Origin: Planctomycetales bacterium | Lineage (GTDB): Bacteria > Planctomycetota > Planctomycetia > Planctomycetales > Planctomycetaceae | Direction: 5' to 3' | DNA length: 64,000 nucleotides | Assembly: GCA_028285345.1 (NCBI GenBank) | Contig: JANQPT010000017.1 | Span: 124,001-188,000, forward strand | Shown: positions 39,373 through 49,295 of the stretch, piece by piece | Numbering within the stretch: the first letter of the stretch is position 1 | Layout: every line of letters begins with the position of its first letter | Notes under the pieces: model-generated | What the model was told of the DNA's origin: nothing | What the model saw: the letters and a program-made list of their open reading frames with translations, nothing else | The model's database searches: none | Made by a program: the position numbers and the translations under genes

Positions 39373-39993
39373 TCATTTTTGCTGCCGGTAGATTTCCGCC
39401 AGCAGATCCTCGATGGATTGGAACTTCTTGCCCCCGCCGGCGATCGATTCCACCTTTTGCCGCGCATCGGTCGTGCTGTGACCGAGCGTCAGCAGAACCT
39501 CGTATGCCTCGTTGAGCAAATCGCGGTCGGTGGCCTGGTCCGCAGGGAGGTCCCGCTCGATCATCAACGCAAATTTGGCCATCTTCCGGCGCAGTTTGGC
39601 GACAATCCGTTCCGCGACGGCGGGCCCAATTCCCGGCAACGTGCTCAATTGCTTGACGTCTTGCTCCTCGATCGCCGCGGCGACGTCCGAGACCGGCCGC
39701 ACGATGGCCCGCAGCGCCTTTTTGACCCCAACGCCGTCGACCGAGCAAATTGCGTCAAAAAACTCGCGCTCGACGTCACTGGTAAAGCCGATCAAACGGG
39801 GTGTCAGCCGCCCTTTTTGTGGGTTGCCCTCGATATATTCGATCGTCCGCAAGCTAACCTCTTCGCCAATCTTGCTTTGCAACTGGCGCCGCACAAATTC
39901 CGGAATATAGACCTCATATTCGAACGCCCCCACGGCAATCGTCGCCTCCGCGGGACCCAATCTCGCCAAAGATCCGGTGATTTTTGTGATCAA
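39373..39993 (-). CDS. ruvA: Holliday junction branch migration protein RuvA
   Basis: 206 residues, close to the usual length of about 200. Domain I begins [19 protein letters not shown], an OB fold. Domain II has two helix-hairpin-helix motifs: [20 protein letters not shown] and [20 protein letters not shown]. Domain III is the C-terminal UBA-like region ([20 protein letters not shown]). RuvA binds the four-way junction and loads the RuvB motor. No ruvB or ruvC is adjacent, which is not unusual in planctomycetes. Confidence 0.96.
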   Translation of the reverse strand: MITKITGSLARLGPAEATIAVGAFEYEVYIPEFVRRQLQSKIGEEVSLRTIEYIEGNPQKGRLTPRLIGFTSDVEREFFDAICSVDGVGVKKALRAIVRPVSDVAAAIEEQDVKQLSTLPGIGPAVAERIVAKLRRKMAKFALMIERDLPADQATDRDLLNEAYEVLLTLGHSTTDARQKVESIAGGGKKFQSIEDLLAEIYRQQK

Positions 39994-40272
39994 AGCGTAT
40001 GCCTAGTAAGAAGGACCAAGAGTTTCGGATCAGCGGTGACATTAAAGTTGTTTAGCCGCCGCATGACTCTCAGATGCGGCGACCGACCGCGTCGGCACGC
40101 AGGCTCAAGGTATCGGGAATTACAAGTTTCGCGAAGCGGCAAGTTGTGCGTATAGACGCCTCAAGCTAACGTAGAGTATTATTTTTGCGGTGTTGCGGCA
40201 ATTGACTCCAAAACGGATCGCCCCGGGGGAATTACCCCAGTCAATACTAAACCCCAGAAGGGACCCCAAAAA

Positions 40273-41679
40273 ATGCGTCCAGCTTATTTCTCGTTTTGTC
40301 TGATTGGCGCCATGGTACTCGTCGGCGGCGGATGTACGCAGTCCGAGACCTCGAAGACGACAGACGCATCGAACGCAACCGATCAGTCGAAGAACAAAGA
40401 TCAAACCCAACCTAATGCCGACAATCAGCCGACCGACGAGAAACGGGCCGCGGCTGAGCCCGACAAAGGACAACAGCAAGCGGCAGACACCGGCGACGAG
40501 CAGACTGCACCTGGTCAGCAACTGGCTGCGAGTGGGAACGGCTCAGACGCCGCCAAGAAAGAGCCGAAAGCAAAATCTGTGGAGGTTGCTGCGAACACCG
40601 TGCCCGCGAACCCCGACGCAGACCCCGAAGCAGCGCCCTCTGAAGAAGACTCCAACATGCTGGGAATCGGGAGTGCGGCGCCCCCAATTGCTATCGCCTC
40701 CTGGTTTAAGGGTGAAGAGATTGAGGAATTCGAGCCGGGAAAGGTGTACGTCGTGGAGTTCTGGGCGACCTGGTGTCCCCCCTGCCGAGACAGCATGCCT
40801 CACCTGAGTGAGTTGCAGAAGGAGTACAAAGACAAGGTCAGCTTTATCGGCGTCACCCGGGAAGGCAACGACGTCGTTCAAGAGTTTATGGAAAGGGACC
40901 ACGAATCCGGCAAGAAATGGTTCGACGTCGTGCAATACCGGATCGCGCTCGATGACAATGATAAAACCTCAGAGGCGTATATGGAGGCCGCCGGCCAAAA
41001 TGGTATCCCCGCCGCATTCATCGTCGGTAAGGACGGCGTCGTTGAATGGATCGGCCATCCCATGGGCATGGACGAACCGCTCAAGAAGATCGTCGACGAC
41101 AGCTGGGATCGTGAGGAAGCAATCGCTGCGTTTAAGAAGAAGCAACGTATGCAAGTGGTCATGATGTCCCTGCAGCGCGCATTCGCGCGTGGGAATTGGG
41201 ACGAGGCGCTTGGAATCATCGACGGTCTGATCGCAGAGTCGCCGGAGGAGTCACAGTTTTTGTTGATCAAGATGCAGATACTCCAAGAAGCAGATCGTCA
41301 TGAAGAAGCCAACAAGCTGTTAGCCAAGGTTATTGACCACGAATGGGAGAATGCCAGACTGCTCAACATGGTGGCGTGGCGGATGGCGGAAGACGAGGAG
41401 GCGAAACATGATCTGAAGCTGCTTTTGAAAGCGGCCAAACGAGCATCAGAACTGACGAAAGACAAGGACGCCTCGGTCCTAGATACTGTGGCTCGCGTCT
41501 ACTTCAAAATGGGCAACCTTGACGAAGCCATCAAATGGCAAAAGCAAGCTGTTGATGCAGGGGACGACGATCCGCGACTCGCAGAGACTTTGAAAGAGTA
41601 CAGGCAAAGAAAAGACAGCGAGAAGTCCGAAGCGGAGGAGAAGAAATCCGAGAGTCAAGACGAGGCAGCGAGCGAATAG
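40273..41679 (+). CDS. TlpA-like thioredoxin lipoprotein with TPR-like C-terminus
   Basis: 468 residues, ATG at 40273 after AGAAGGGA. A lipoprotein signal ends in LVGGGC (lipobox, Cys about residue 21), so the protein is probably membrane-anchored outside the cytoplasm. A roughly 100-residue Gln/Asp/Ala-rich spacer follows. The thioredoxin/TlpA domain has VVEFWATWCPPCRDSMPHL (CPPC active site) and GIPAAFIVGKDGVVEW (cis-Pro). The C-terminal region has paired-helix repeats similar to TPRs (GNWDEALGIIDGLIAESPEE, MGNLDEAIKWQKQAVDAGDD) and ends in a charged Lys/Glu tail. A role in envelope disulfide chemistry or cytochrome maturation is a family-based guess. Confidence 0.9.
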   Translation: MRPAYFSFCLIGAMVLVGGGCTQSETSKTTDASNATDQSKNKDQTQPNADNQPTDEKRAAAEPDKGQQQAADTGDEQTAPGQQLAASGNGSDAAKKEPKAKSVEVAANTVPANPDADPEAAPSEEDSNMLGIGSAAPPIAIASWFKGEEIEEFEPGKVYVVEFWATWCPPCRDSMPHLSELQKEYKDKVSFIGVTREGNDVVQEFMERDHESGKKWFDVVQYRIALDDNDKTSEAYMEAAGQNGIPAAFIVGKDGVVEWIGHPMGMDEPLKKIVDDSWDREEAIAAFKKKQRMQVVMMSLQRAFARGNWDEALGIIDGLIAESPEESQFLLIKMQILQEADRHEEANKLLAKVIDHEWENARLLNMVAWRMAEDEEAKHDLKLLLKAAKRASELTKDKDASVLDTVARVYFKMGNLDEAIKWQKQAVDAGDDDPRLAETLKEYRQRKDSEKSEAEEKKSESQDEAASE

Positions 41680-41702
41680 CCTGCCAAGCTCCTTTCTGAC
41701 AG

Positions 41703-41730
41703 CGATGCCGCCCACATGGCGGCGGCATCG
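41703..41730. terminator. Strong hairpin between convergent genes
   Basis: Perfect 10-bp arms, CGATGCCGCC (41703-41712) and GGCGGCATCG (41721-41730), with an 8-nt loop lie between the convergent TlpA-like and WD40 genes. No T-run follows on either strand, so it may be a bidirectional or factor-assisted terminator, or simply a transcript-stabilising hairpin. Confidence 0.5.
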
Positions 41731-41743
41731 TGGTTGGGAAACA

Positions 41744-42736
41744 TCAACCATTCGCGGCGGCCATCGTGCTAATCCGCAGGTGCCGGTCGTGGTGGGCGGT
41801 GGCGATTCTTACGCCGTCGGGATGCACATCCATGTCGCGCGCCGTGTTAGGCAGCTTCAGCTTGTGCAGCGGTTTGTCTTGGGCCGGAGTCCAAAACAGC
41901 AGCAGCCCGCCCCCGCTGCCTCCGGAAACGCCGATGAGAAAGTTGTCGCGATGAAAAGCGACCCGCCAAATAATCCCTTTGTCGCCGCCGGCGATGAGGG
42001 ACTTGGTTTTCTTTTGCGATTCCCAGTCGAAGAGCTCCACCAGCGGCTCGTTTACGGCCCCTAACGGGTTGGTGGCTTTGTGCAGCCCACCGCAGGCAAA
42101 GTGCTTGCCGTCAGGACTGAGCGCCATGCTCCGCACGCCTCCATAGTGAACCCGCTGTCCGCCGTTATAAGTGTGCAGCGACGAGACGTCGAACTCGCGC
42201 ACCAATTTGCCGCCGGCCAATTCAAACTGCCGGGCTTTGCCTTGCAGCGTCCCCGAGAGGAGATACTCGCCGCCGGGGTGAAAGAACGTGCTGTAGATAT
42301 GGCTTTCGTGCTGTGAGAACTCCTGCGCAAGTTCGCCCGATTCCAGGTCCCACAACCGGAGCACCAAATCGTTACCTGCACTGGCCAGCAGCCGTCCATC
42401 AGAACTGACGTTCACCGTGCGGATCCAGCCGTCATGGGCCTGAACACGTCGCATGGGCTTGGGCTGTTTTGCGGCGGCCGGCCACCAGACGAGTTGTCCG
42501 TCGCTGCCGGCCGATATCATCGACTCGCCGTCGGCGGAGAAGGCCAGACCGCGGACCCAGCAATCATGCTCAGAGAGCAGTGTCTGCTCGCCCGATTGAG
42601 CGTCGAAGCGGTGGATGGCGTAGTCTTCGCCGCCGGCAAACACAAACCGCCCTTGCGGGTCAAACCGGCAGCAAATCAGCGGGCCGCCGGTTTTCCATTG
42701 TGCGGTGACGCGGGTCTGTTTGGGATCGACCGCCAT
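41744..42736 (-). CDS. WD40 repeat protein
   Basis: 330 residues made of about seven WD40-like repeats: PLICCRFDPQGRFVFAGGED, VRGLAFSADGESMISAGSDG, IRTVNVSSDGRLLASAGNDL followed by LRLWDLESGE, and VRSMALSPDGKHFACGGL. A complete beta-propeller is expected. There is no signal peptide. Its start is 8 bp after the DUF1501 stop, within the DUF1549-DUF1501-WD40 operon typical of planctomycetes. Probably a protein-interaction scaffold for that system. Confidence 0.9.
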   Translation of the reverse strand: MAVDPKQTRVTAQWKTGGPLICCRFDPQGRFVFAGGEDYAIHRFDAQSGEQTLLSEHDCWVRGLAFSADGESMISAGSDGQLVWWPAAAKQPKPMRRVQAHDGWIRTVNVSSDGRLLASAGNDLVLRLWDLESGELAQEFSQHESHIYSTFFHPGGEYLLSGTLQGKARQFELAGGKLVREFDVSSLHTYNGGQRVHYGGVRSMALSPDGKHFACGGLHKATNPLGAVNEPLVELFDWESQKKTKSLIAGGDKGIIWRVAFHRDNFLIGVSGGSGGGLLLFWTPAQDKPLHKLKLPNTARDMDVHPDGVRIATAHHDRHLRISTMAAANG

Positions 42737-42744
42737 ACGAATGA

Positions 42745-44037
42745 TTAAACCAAAAGATCATCGATCGCCGACGATGCAGGGTCGGCGATGGGCAGATCAC
42801 GGCCGTCGATTTGAAAACTTTCGGTGGAATCGACGCCGACGGCCTGCAGGTAGGTATGGAACAAGTTGGCGTGGTCGACTTCCTTGTCGGAGACTTCGGT
42901 GCCGTTCTTATTAGTCGCGCCGTAAACGGCGCCGGGCTGAACGCCGCTGCCTCCCATCACGACCGACCAGGCTTTGCCCCAGTGATCGCGGCCGTAGCGG
43001 GCGTTGATCCGCGGCGTACGGCCGAATTCCGACATGACCACAATCAGCGTGCTCTCCAGCATCCCTCGATCGGCAAGGTCTCCGACCAGCGCCGCAAACG
43101 AGCGGTCAAATTCGCCCAGTTGCTCCAGATGGAAATTGAAGTTCTCGTTGTGCGTGTCGTAGTTGGAGTGCGACACTTGCACAAACGTAATTTCGTTCTC
43201 TAACAGACGACGGGCCAGCAGGCAATGTTTGCCGAAGTCGTGCTTGCCGTACCGTTCGTGATCGGCGGCCGCTTCTTTGCTCACATCGAAGACCTCGCGC
43301 TGCCGCATCAATTGCTGCGCCTGCTCAAAGTTGTAGGTGTAAACATCGGTTTCCGCCGTGCGCCGCCGCGCGGTGAAGCGTTCGTTCACCTTGCGGCGAA
43401 AGTCATTGCGGCGCACGTCCGCTTCTGTGCTCAGACCCTCGGGGCGGGTCGAGTCCTGAGGGGGATTGCCGTTGCCCAGCACGATGCTGGCGTATTTTGG
43501 TCCGAGATAGGACGCGTTATTGCTGCGGCCGCCCCCGCCCCCCGGAGAAATCCGAATGTGCCCGGGCAGTGAGGAATTTTGACGCTCCAGCGCTTTGGCG
43601 GTGACCGCACCAAGGTGCGGATAGTCCGCCGCCGCACTTCGCGGTCGGCCGTGTACCATCTTGTACCGACCAATGCCGTGGTCGTTCGTGTGGATGTTCA
43701 CGCTTCTGACGATCGCCAGATGATGCATGTGCTGTGCAGTCAGCGGCAGCAACTCGCAAATATGCGTTCCGGGTACGCTGGTCGGAATGGCGCGAAATGG
43801 TCCGCCGGTGTCGGTCTTGGGCTTGGGATCCCAACTCTCCAGTTGGCTCAAGCCGCCCGACATGAACACGACCAGCACGCGCTTCTGGGCCGAAGTGAGT
43901 TCTTTCGCAGCCGCAGGCTGCGCGAGCGCCCCGAGACCGCCCACGATTCCCGCCGCACTCCCTGCGGCAAGTCCGCCCAAGAACTGACGCCGTGCGATTC
44001 CGTGTTCCACTGATCCGCAGGCATATTCGCAACGCAT
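42745..44037 (-). CDS. DUF1501 domain protein
   Basis: 430 residues. The N-terminus has a twin-arginine-like ARRQFLGG followed by a hydrophobic Gly/Ala-rich stretch, suggesting Tat export. The DUF1501 domain, related to sulfatases and alkaline phosphatases, contains RVLVVFMSGGLSQLESWDPK, HTNDHGIGRYKMVHG and VVMSEFGRTPRIN, the last with the conserved metal-proximal E-F-G-R-T-P. The Asp/His pattern is consistent with a metal-dependent hydrolase fold, though no activity has been established for the family. It is encoded 54 bp after the DUF1549 gene. Confidence 0.93.
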   Translation of the reverse strand: MRCEYACGSVEHGIARRQFLGGLAAGSAAGIVGGLGALAQPAAAKELTSAQKRVLVVFMSGGLSQLESWDPKPKTDTGGPFRAIPTSVPGTHICELLPLTAQHMHHLAIVRSVNIHTNDHGIGRYKMVHGRPRSAAADYPHLGAVTAKALERQNSSLPGHIRISPGGGGGRSNNASYLGPKYASIVLGNGNPPQDSTRPEGLSTEADVRRNDFRRKVNERFTARRRTAETDVYTYNFEQAQQLMRQREVFDVSKEAAADHERYGKHDFGKHCLLARRLLENEITFVQVSHSNYDTHNENFNFHLEQLGEFDRSFAALVGDLADRGMLESTLIVVMSEFGRTPRINARYGRDHWGKAWSVVMGGSGVQPGAVYGATNKNGTEVSDKEVDHANLFHTYLQAVGVDSTESFQIDGRDLPIADPASSAIDDLLV

Positions 44038-44091
44038 TGCTCACCTCATCATAAAACAGAGGCAGTTGTTTAGAACCAGTTCTACGACTAC

Positions 44092-46935
44092 TCAACGTGT
44101 AAATCGAAATTCGACCGACGACAACAAGGCCCAGGCGATTTCCTTCAATGCAGCGGGGCGTTCCTTCTCCGACTGGCCGGCAAGGTACTGTTCGACATCC
44201 GCCACTTCTTGCTGGGTGGGAAACCTCGTATGAATGGCCAAATACAACTCTTCCGCGCACGCGGCAGAATCTTTCATCGACTGCAGACGCCCGATGAGGT
44301 TGTCACCGGCGGGATTCAGCCAGCCCAAGACCGTCTCGCCATTGGCGAAAAACAACGCTTGATCAACCGTGCCGAAAAACTCTTGTTGCGGCTGACCGGC
44401 GCCGGCACCGAATGTCTTTACGAAGGTCGCGGTGTGCTTCTGTAACGCCTTGTTGACCGCCGCTTCAACTTGTTGCGCCCTCGCTGCCGCGTCGATTTTT
44501 TCCGGCTCTTTTAAGCCGCCCAGGGCTTTCTTCTGCTGTTGAGCGACAAGTCCCGTCGCCTGCATCATGCTCCAGCAGAGCTGCTCCGGGGTCAGCGGTT
44601 TCAAGGGACCGACGGAAAAACTGGCCGTCTGCTCCTTCGTAAGTTGCTCAAATGTCGTGTCCAGCAATGATCGCTTTGCCTGCTGCTCCGCAACGAGTTT
44701 TTCCAGGCGCTGTTGGACGTCAGTGGTTGTCTGTTGTAAGTCTTGATGTTTCTGCTCAGCGGCGGCGGCGCCTTGCTCTGCGGTCTGCAGGGCGTTTGCA
44801 GCGTCTGTAAGCTTATTGTCGGCGTCCTGCAGACGCTGCTGAAGCTGTTTCCGCTCACGTTCTAGTTGTGCGGCCAGCTGCGTCAATTTCGCAGCGCTTG
44901 ATCTCAAATCGGCATCTTGGGGCAGCGCGGCCAGCGCGATTTCCGCCGCATCTTTGGCCGCGACGACTTGCTCAAACAGTGGTTGCTGAGCCTGCAGACG
45001 ACTGCGGACTTCTTCGACGACCCGCTGCGCCGCAGAATGAATCTTCCGGGGAGCGGCTAATTGAGCCTGCGCAGTTTCGCTTTCGGCGACGGCTTGCGCA
45101 GAGGCGGTCTGCACCTTGTTGAGTTCGTCGCGGGCTGTTGTCGCGGCCAGCTTGGCCGTATCGAGTTCACGCTGAAGTTGCGCGTGTGCTGTCAGTGTTT
45201 CAATGTTTTTCCGCAGCGTTTTCGCGTGGGCTGCGCTGGTCTGCACGGCGCGATATGCATACAGCTTGTGGAAATATGGCCCGCGAGCTTGCACCAGACT
45301 CTGTTTGCACTCAGCGAGTTTTGCCGCTGCCTGTGCGGCCTTCTGTTGTGACTTGGCCGCCTTGTCCTCTGCAGCCTTCGCCGCTGCCGTCTGAGTCTCG
45401 ATGGTCTTCTTCAAGCCGGCGATGTCGCTTGCAGCTTTCTGGTGCTTATCGCGGAATGTCTTTGCCGCCGCCGCAAGTTGTTTGTCTTTGGGCAACTGTT
45501 TGACGACTTCATCGGCTTTGGCCAATGCCTCGGCGAGTACCTGCGCCGCCTGCTCTGTCGTCGCCAGTTTTTTTTGTGAATCTCCGAGAGTCTTGTTCGC
45601 CTTCGCACTCGCTTTGCGAGCGGCGCCGGAGGCAACCGCGGCCGCCTTGTGTGCCGTTTCAGCCTCGAAAAAGGCCTGTTGAGCACTTAAGACGGCATCG
45701 CGTGCGGTGTCGGCTTCCGCCTCATGCTTTGCGATCCCAGCCTCTTGTTGTTTCAGCAACTGTTGTAGTTCATCGAGCCGCTGAGCCATCGAATCGGGCG
45801 TCTGGTTCGCCGTAACGGGCACATCGAACGAGCGCCGATAGACCTTGGTGAGCGCCAACTCCCGTAGAAAGGACTTGATGTCGAAGTTCATCGCGGCGAA
45901 TTCGTCGCCCAGCAGATTCAGCAGTTCAGGATGAGCGGGCGGATTGTCGGGATGATGCAAATCGAGCGGATGCACCAGACCTCGGCCCATCATGTGCGCC
46001 CAGAGCCGGTTTGCGATGTTGCGGTTAAAGGCGCGGTTGCTGCCGTCAGTCGCCTGCTCGGCGAACGCAACCCGCCGGCTGTACTGGGGAATGCCCGCTT
46101 TCGCTTTTGTCGGTTTGACCTTGTAGAGCTCTCCAGCAGCGACCGGAGGGTCGTCAATCTCCAGACCGCCCGGCAGTCGCGGCAACGTCTGGCCCTTTTC
46201 TTCAGTGAAGACCGACGTAAAGACCGCCTCACCGTCCGCCTTTTCGGACAAGAACGACTTCTTCGACTTTTTCGGCGTGAGCAGCGACACCCGCTGAAAG
46301 AACGCGAACAGCCCGTAGTAGTCTTCTTGCAGATAGTTGTCGATCAGCGGATGGTCATGGCATTGCGCGCATTGTAAGTCGCGGCCAAAAAAGATGCGTC
46401 CCACATCCCGCGTGATTGCATGCGGTTCGGCGGCGCGATCCAGCAAAAATCGGGACCTGGTCCGTTGCTTGTCGTCGGACGAATCCGCCGACAGGATTTC
46501 GCGGGCCAACTGGTTGAACGGCTTGTCGGCGACGACCGAATCGTGAAGATATTTCTGCCACGGCGGTGCCTTGATGTGCGCGTGTTTGCGGCGTTCCATC
46601 AACATCACGTCGAGTGTCGTCGCCATGTGCCGCGCGTAGCGCGGATGCTTTAGCAAACGGTCGATCAGCGCCGTTCGTTTGTCGGGCGATGAATCGTTTA
46701 AGTAGGCGCGCGCTTCGGCGGCACTGGGAACGATGCCGTTCAAATCAAGCGATACGCGGCGCAAAAACTCCGCGTCGGTACACTCATTTGACGCCGGGCC
46801 GGTTCGCGCGCTGTCGATCAAATTGTCGATGCGGACGTGCAGCGGAGCCTCCGCGCGGGCGGCGCTGCTGATTCCGAACGCAAGACAAGCGAAGAATGTC
46901 GTTGTCAGGCCAATTGCCGTCGGCTGACGCCGCAT
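44092..46935 (-). CDS. DUF1549/DUF1553 protein with large coiled-coil insertion
   Basis: 947 residues from the ATG at 46935 (MRRQPTAIGLTTTFFACLAF, a signal peptide); an ATG at 46953 adds six residues. DUF1549 spans about 35-240 and carries the c-type-heme-like motif LQCAQCHDHPLIDNY. DUF1553 starts at about residue 295 (FNRNIANRLWAHMMGRGLVHP). After YRRSFDVPV it is interrupted by roughly 380 residues of Ala/Lys/Glu/Gln-rich coiled coil (about 380-765). It then resumes with VGPLKPLTPEQLCWSMMQAT and ends in a typical DUF1553 C-terminus (EIAWALLSSVEFRFTR). It leads a minus-strand operon with DUF1501 and WD40 genes. Function unknown; probably a periplasmic redox or polysaccharide-related complex. 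Confidence 0.92.
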   Translation of the reverse strand: MRRQPTAIGLTTTFFACLAFGISSAARAEAPLHVRIDNLIDSARTGPASNECTDAEFLRRVSLDLNGIVPSAAEARAYLNDSSPDKRTALIDRLLKHPRYARHMATTLDVMLMERRKHAHIKAPPWQKYLHDSVVADKPFNQLAREILSADSSDDKQRTRSRFLLDRAAEPHAITRDVGRIFFGRDLQCAQCHDHPLIDNYLQEDYYGLFAFFQRVSLLTPKKSKKSFLSEKADGEAVFTSVFTEEKGQTLPRLPGGLEIDDPPVAAGELYKVKPTKAKAGIPQYSRRVAFAEQATDGSNRAFNRNIANRLWAHMMGRGLVHPLDLHHPDNPPAHPELLNLLGDEFAAMNFDIKSFLRELALTKVYRRSFDVPVTANQTPDSMAQRLDELQQLLKQQEAGIAKHEAEADTARDAVLSAQQAFFEAETAHKAAAVASGAARKASAKANKTLGDSQKKLATTEQAAQVLAEALAKADEVVKQLPKDKQLAAAAKTFRDKHQKAASDIAGLKKTIETQTAAAKAAEDKAAKSQQKAAQAAAKLAECKQSLVQARGPYFHKLYAYRAVQTSAAHAKTLRKNIETLTAHAQLQRELDTAKLAATTARDELNKVQTASAQAVAESETAQAQLAAPRKIHSAAQRVVEEVRSRLQAQQPLFEQVVAAKDAAEIALAALPQDADLRSSAAKLTQLAAQLERERKQLQQRLQDADNKLTDAANALQTAEQGAAAAEQKHQDLQQTTTDVQQRLEKLVAEQQAKRSLLDTTFEQLTKEQTASFSVGPLKPLTPEQLCWSMMQATGLVAQQQKKALGGLKEPEKIDAAARAQQVEAAVNKALQKHTATFVKTFGAGAGQPQQEFFGTVDQALFFANGETVLGWLNPAGDNLIGRLQSMKDSAACAEELYLAIHTRFPTQQEVADVEQYLAGQSEKERPAALKEIAWALLSSVEFRFTR

Positions 46936-47222
46936 CGTTCCATGCACCCCCATAATACATTCGGCCCAGAACTATCCAGAGCAACACATGTACATCTATT
47001 GACACGTTATCAAATTCAGGCGGTCAAGGTCAACGGAAACCACTCGCCACAGAGTCGGAACACCTCTGTCTGCTGTGCCTTACGATCGAGTTTTGCTAGT
47101 CTGGTGCGGTTGACGTCCATTTCACTTAATCTCCCGAACCAAGTCCGGCAATCGCGACTCTCTTTCCTGAAACACCGACCGCAATCGATTTCCCAATCCG
47201 GCAGAGCGGACTGTACTTGGCA

Positions 47223-48170
47223 ATGCTGCTGCAACACGACTTTCAAGACCCCGACGCGTACCGCCGCGGGTTTGTCTCCATTGGGAACTTCGACGGAGTT
47301 CACCGCGGACATCAGAGCATGATCTCCACCCTCGTGGAGATGGCACGGCGATTTGACGTGCCGGCAGTCGTATTTACGTTCGATCCGCATCCAATTACGC
47401 TCCTGCGTCCCGGCTCCGCCCCCCCTCCCCTGAGCACGGTGCACCGCAAGGCACAACTGCTTCGCCAAATCGGGGTCGATTGCCTGATCGTTTACCCGAC
47501 AGATCAAAAATTGTTGGATCTCACCCCCCGCGAATTCTTCGACCGCATCATTTTGCAGGAAATTCAAGCAAGCGGATTGGTCGAAGGTCCCAATTTTTTC
47601 TTCGGCCGCGACCGAGCCGGGGACATTCACAAACTGCACGAATACTGCGATGAATCCGATCTGGAACTGAAAATTGTGCAGCCTGTCAGTGTGGGTGGTC
47701 GGATGGTTTCATCGACGGTAATTCGCGGCCTGATCGCGACTGGTGAAGTCGCCAAAGCGGCGGAGTTGCTGGGCCACCGTTATCGAATCCGGGGGTTGGT
47801 CGCGACGGGGGCACAGCGGGGACACGATCTTGGATTTCCGACAGCCAATCTGCAGGACGTCCCGACCGTTTTGCCGCAGGACGGCGTGTACGCCGCGATT
47901 GCCATAACGGGCAGCAATACTTATCCGGCCGCGGTGAACGTCGGGCCGAATCCCACCTTCGGAGAACATGCTCGAAAGCTGGAAGCGCATTTGATCGGAT
48001 TCTCTGGCGACCTGTACGGACAAATGCTGGAAGTGGAATTTGTCGAGCGCCTGCGCCCCACGACTTCCTTTGCTGGGATTGATCAACTAAAAGAGCAGTT
48101 GGCTCGCGACATTGACCAGGCCCGCCAAGTGGCCGGCATCATCGATCGACCAGTGGATGAGACGTCATGA
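47223..48170 (+). CDS. ribF: Bifunctional riboflavin kinase/FAD synthetase RibF
   Basis: 315 residues from the ATG at 47223; a TTG at 47217 is a less likely alternative start. The N-terminal FAD synthetase (nucleotidyltransferase) domain has VSIGNFDGVHRGHQ, FTFDPHPITLLRP and SSTVIRGLI. The C-terminal riboflavin kinase domain has RGHDLGFPTANL, DGVYAAIA and AAVNVGPNPTFGE, plus the conserved LEAHLIGF region. It makes FMN and then FAD from riboflavin in the cytoplasm. It overlaps the DHH phosphoesterase gene by 4 bp (ATGA). The flavin it supplies would also serve the nitroreductase-like protein in this window. Confidence 0.96.
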   Translation: MLLQHDFQDPDAYRRGFVSIGNFDGVHRGHQSMISTLVEMARRFDVPAVVFTFDPHPITLLRPGSAPPPLSTVHRKAQLLRQIGVDCLIVYPTDQKLLDLTPREFFDRIILQEIQASGLVEGPNFFFGRDRAGDIHKLHEYCDESDLELKIVQPVSVGGRMVSSTVIRGLIATGEVAKAAELLGHRYRIRGLVATGAQRGHDLGFPTANLQDVPTVLPQDGVYAAIAITGSNTYPAAVNVGPNPTFGEHARKLEAHLIGFSGDLYGQMLEVEFVERLRPTTSFAGIDQLKEQLARDIDQARQVAGIIDRPVDETS

Positions 48171-49156
48171 CCGTGGATTGGGCGCCCTTGGGCGAAATTA
48201 TTGAGCAACATCACCGGTTCGTGCTGACCAGCCACGTCCGTCCCGATGCCGACGCGATCGGTTCAGAGATGGGAATCGCCAGGGTTCTCAAAGCGCTCGG
48301 CAAAGACGTCCGCGTCGTCAATCAATCACCGACGCCCCCGCGCCTGGCGTTTCTGGATCCGGAGGGCGAGATCCGCCAATTCGGCAAGACGATCACCGCC
48401 GAAGAGACGCTCGACACCGACGTGCATATCGTCCTCGACACGAGCGCCTGGGGGCAATTGCAGGATACCGGAAAGGTCTTCGCGAAGAGTTCGGCCGTGA
48501 AAGTCGTGATCGACCACCACGTCAGCAGCGATGATTTGGGGGCGAGGGAGTTTAAGGACACGACCGCCGCGGCGACTGGAGAACTCGTTTATCAGTTGGC
48601 GGTTGCGCTAGGCTATCAAATCGATCAACTCGCAGCAGAGGCACTCTATTGTGCGATCGCGACCGACACCGGCTGGTATCGATTTCCGTCGACGACTGGC
48701 GAAACGATGCAGATCGGGGCGGCTCTGATCGCCCTAGGTGCGAACCCGGCGGCCTTGTACGAGCGACTGTACGAACAGTTCTCACTGCCGCGCATGCGAT
48801 TGGCGGGTCGCGCGCTGCAACGGATCACCCCGGAGTTCGACGGCGCGCTGGCTCATACTTATGTCCGCTGGGACGACTATCAGGAAACCGGCGCCGTCCC
48901 TCCCGATACGGAAGATCTCGTCAACGAATGCATGCGCGTCGCCGGGACCCGCTGCGCCTTCATCCTCATCGAACAGAGCAACCGCCAGGTCAAATGCAGT
49001 TTTCGCAGCCGCGTCGGGATTAACGTTGCCGCCGTTGCGGAACAATTCGGCGGCGGCGGCCATCAGCAAGCGGCGGGTGCGATTCTGAACGGACCGATTT
49101 CCGAAGCCCGCAAAAAAGCACTGGACGCCCTGAAATCGGTTGTCAAGAATTCGTAG
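48167..49156 (+). CDS. DHH-family phosphoesterase (NrnA-like)
   Basis: 329 residues. The DHH domain shows SHVRPDADAIGSEMG, DVHIVLDTSAWGQL, KVVIDHHVSSDDL (the DHH motif itself) and CAIATDTGWYRFPST. The C-terminal DHHA1 domain ends in AAVAEQFGGGGHQQAAGA. This architecture matches NrnA-type oligoribonuclease/pAp phosphatase proteins, which degrade short RNAs and 3'-phosphoadenosine 5'-phosphate using Mn. In many bacteria it lies near translation or ribF-type genes. Coupled to ribF by a 4-bp overlap. Confidence 0.93.
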   Translation: MTVDWAPLGEIIEQHHRFVLTSHVRPDADAIGSEMGIARVLKALGKDVRVVNQSPTPPRLAFLDPEGEIRQFGKTITAEETLDTDVHIVLDTSAWGQLQDTGKVFAKSSAVKVVIDHHVSSDDLGAREFKDTTAAATGELVYQLAVALGYQIDQLAAEALYCAIATDTGWYRFPSTTGETMQIGAALIALGANPAALYERLYEQFSLPRMRLAGRALQRITPEFDGALAHTYVRWDDYQETGAVPPDTEDLVNECMRVAGTRCAFILIEQSNRQVKCSFRSRVGINVAAVAEQFGGGGHQQAAGAILNGPISEARKKALDALKSVVKNS

Positions 49157-49295
49157 CGCCGTCGTCGTTCGGATTGATACGCTGACAACCCGACCGTGAA
49201 ATCCGGTGCGTTCGGTTTTCAGTTGCCATTGCCGCTGCGAATTCAGACAATAAACGCTACGCCGTAGCATCAATCAACGATCGGGAGCCAATCCG

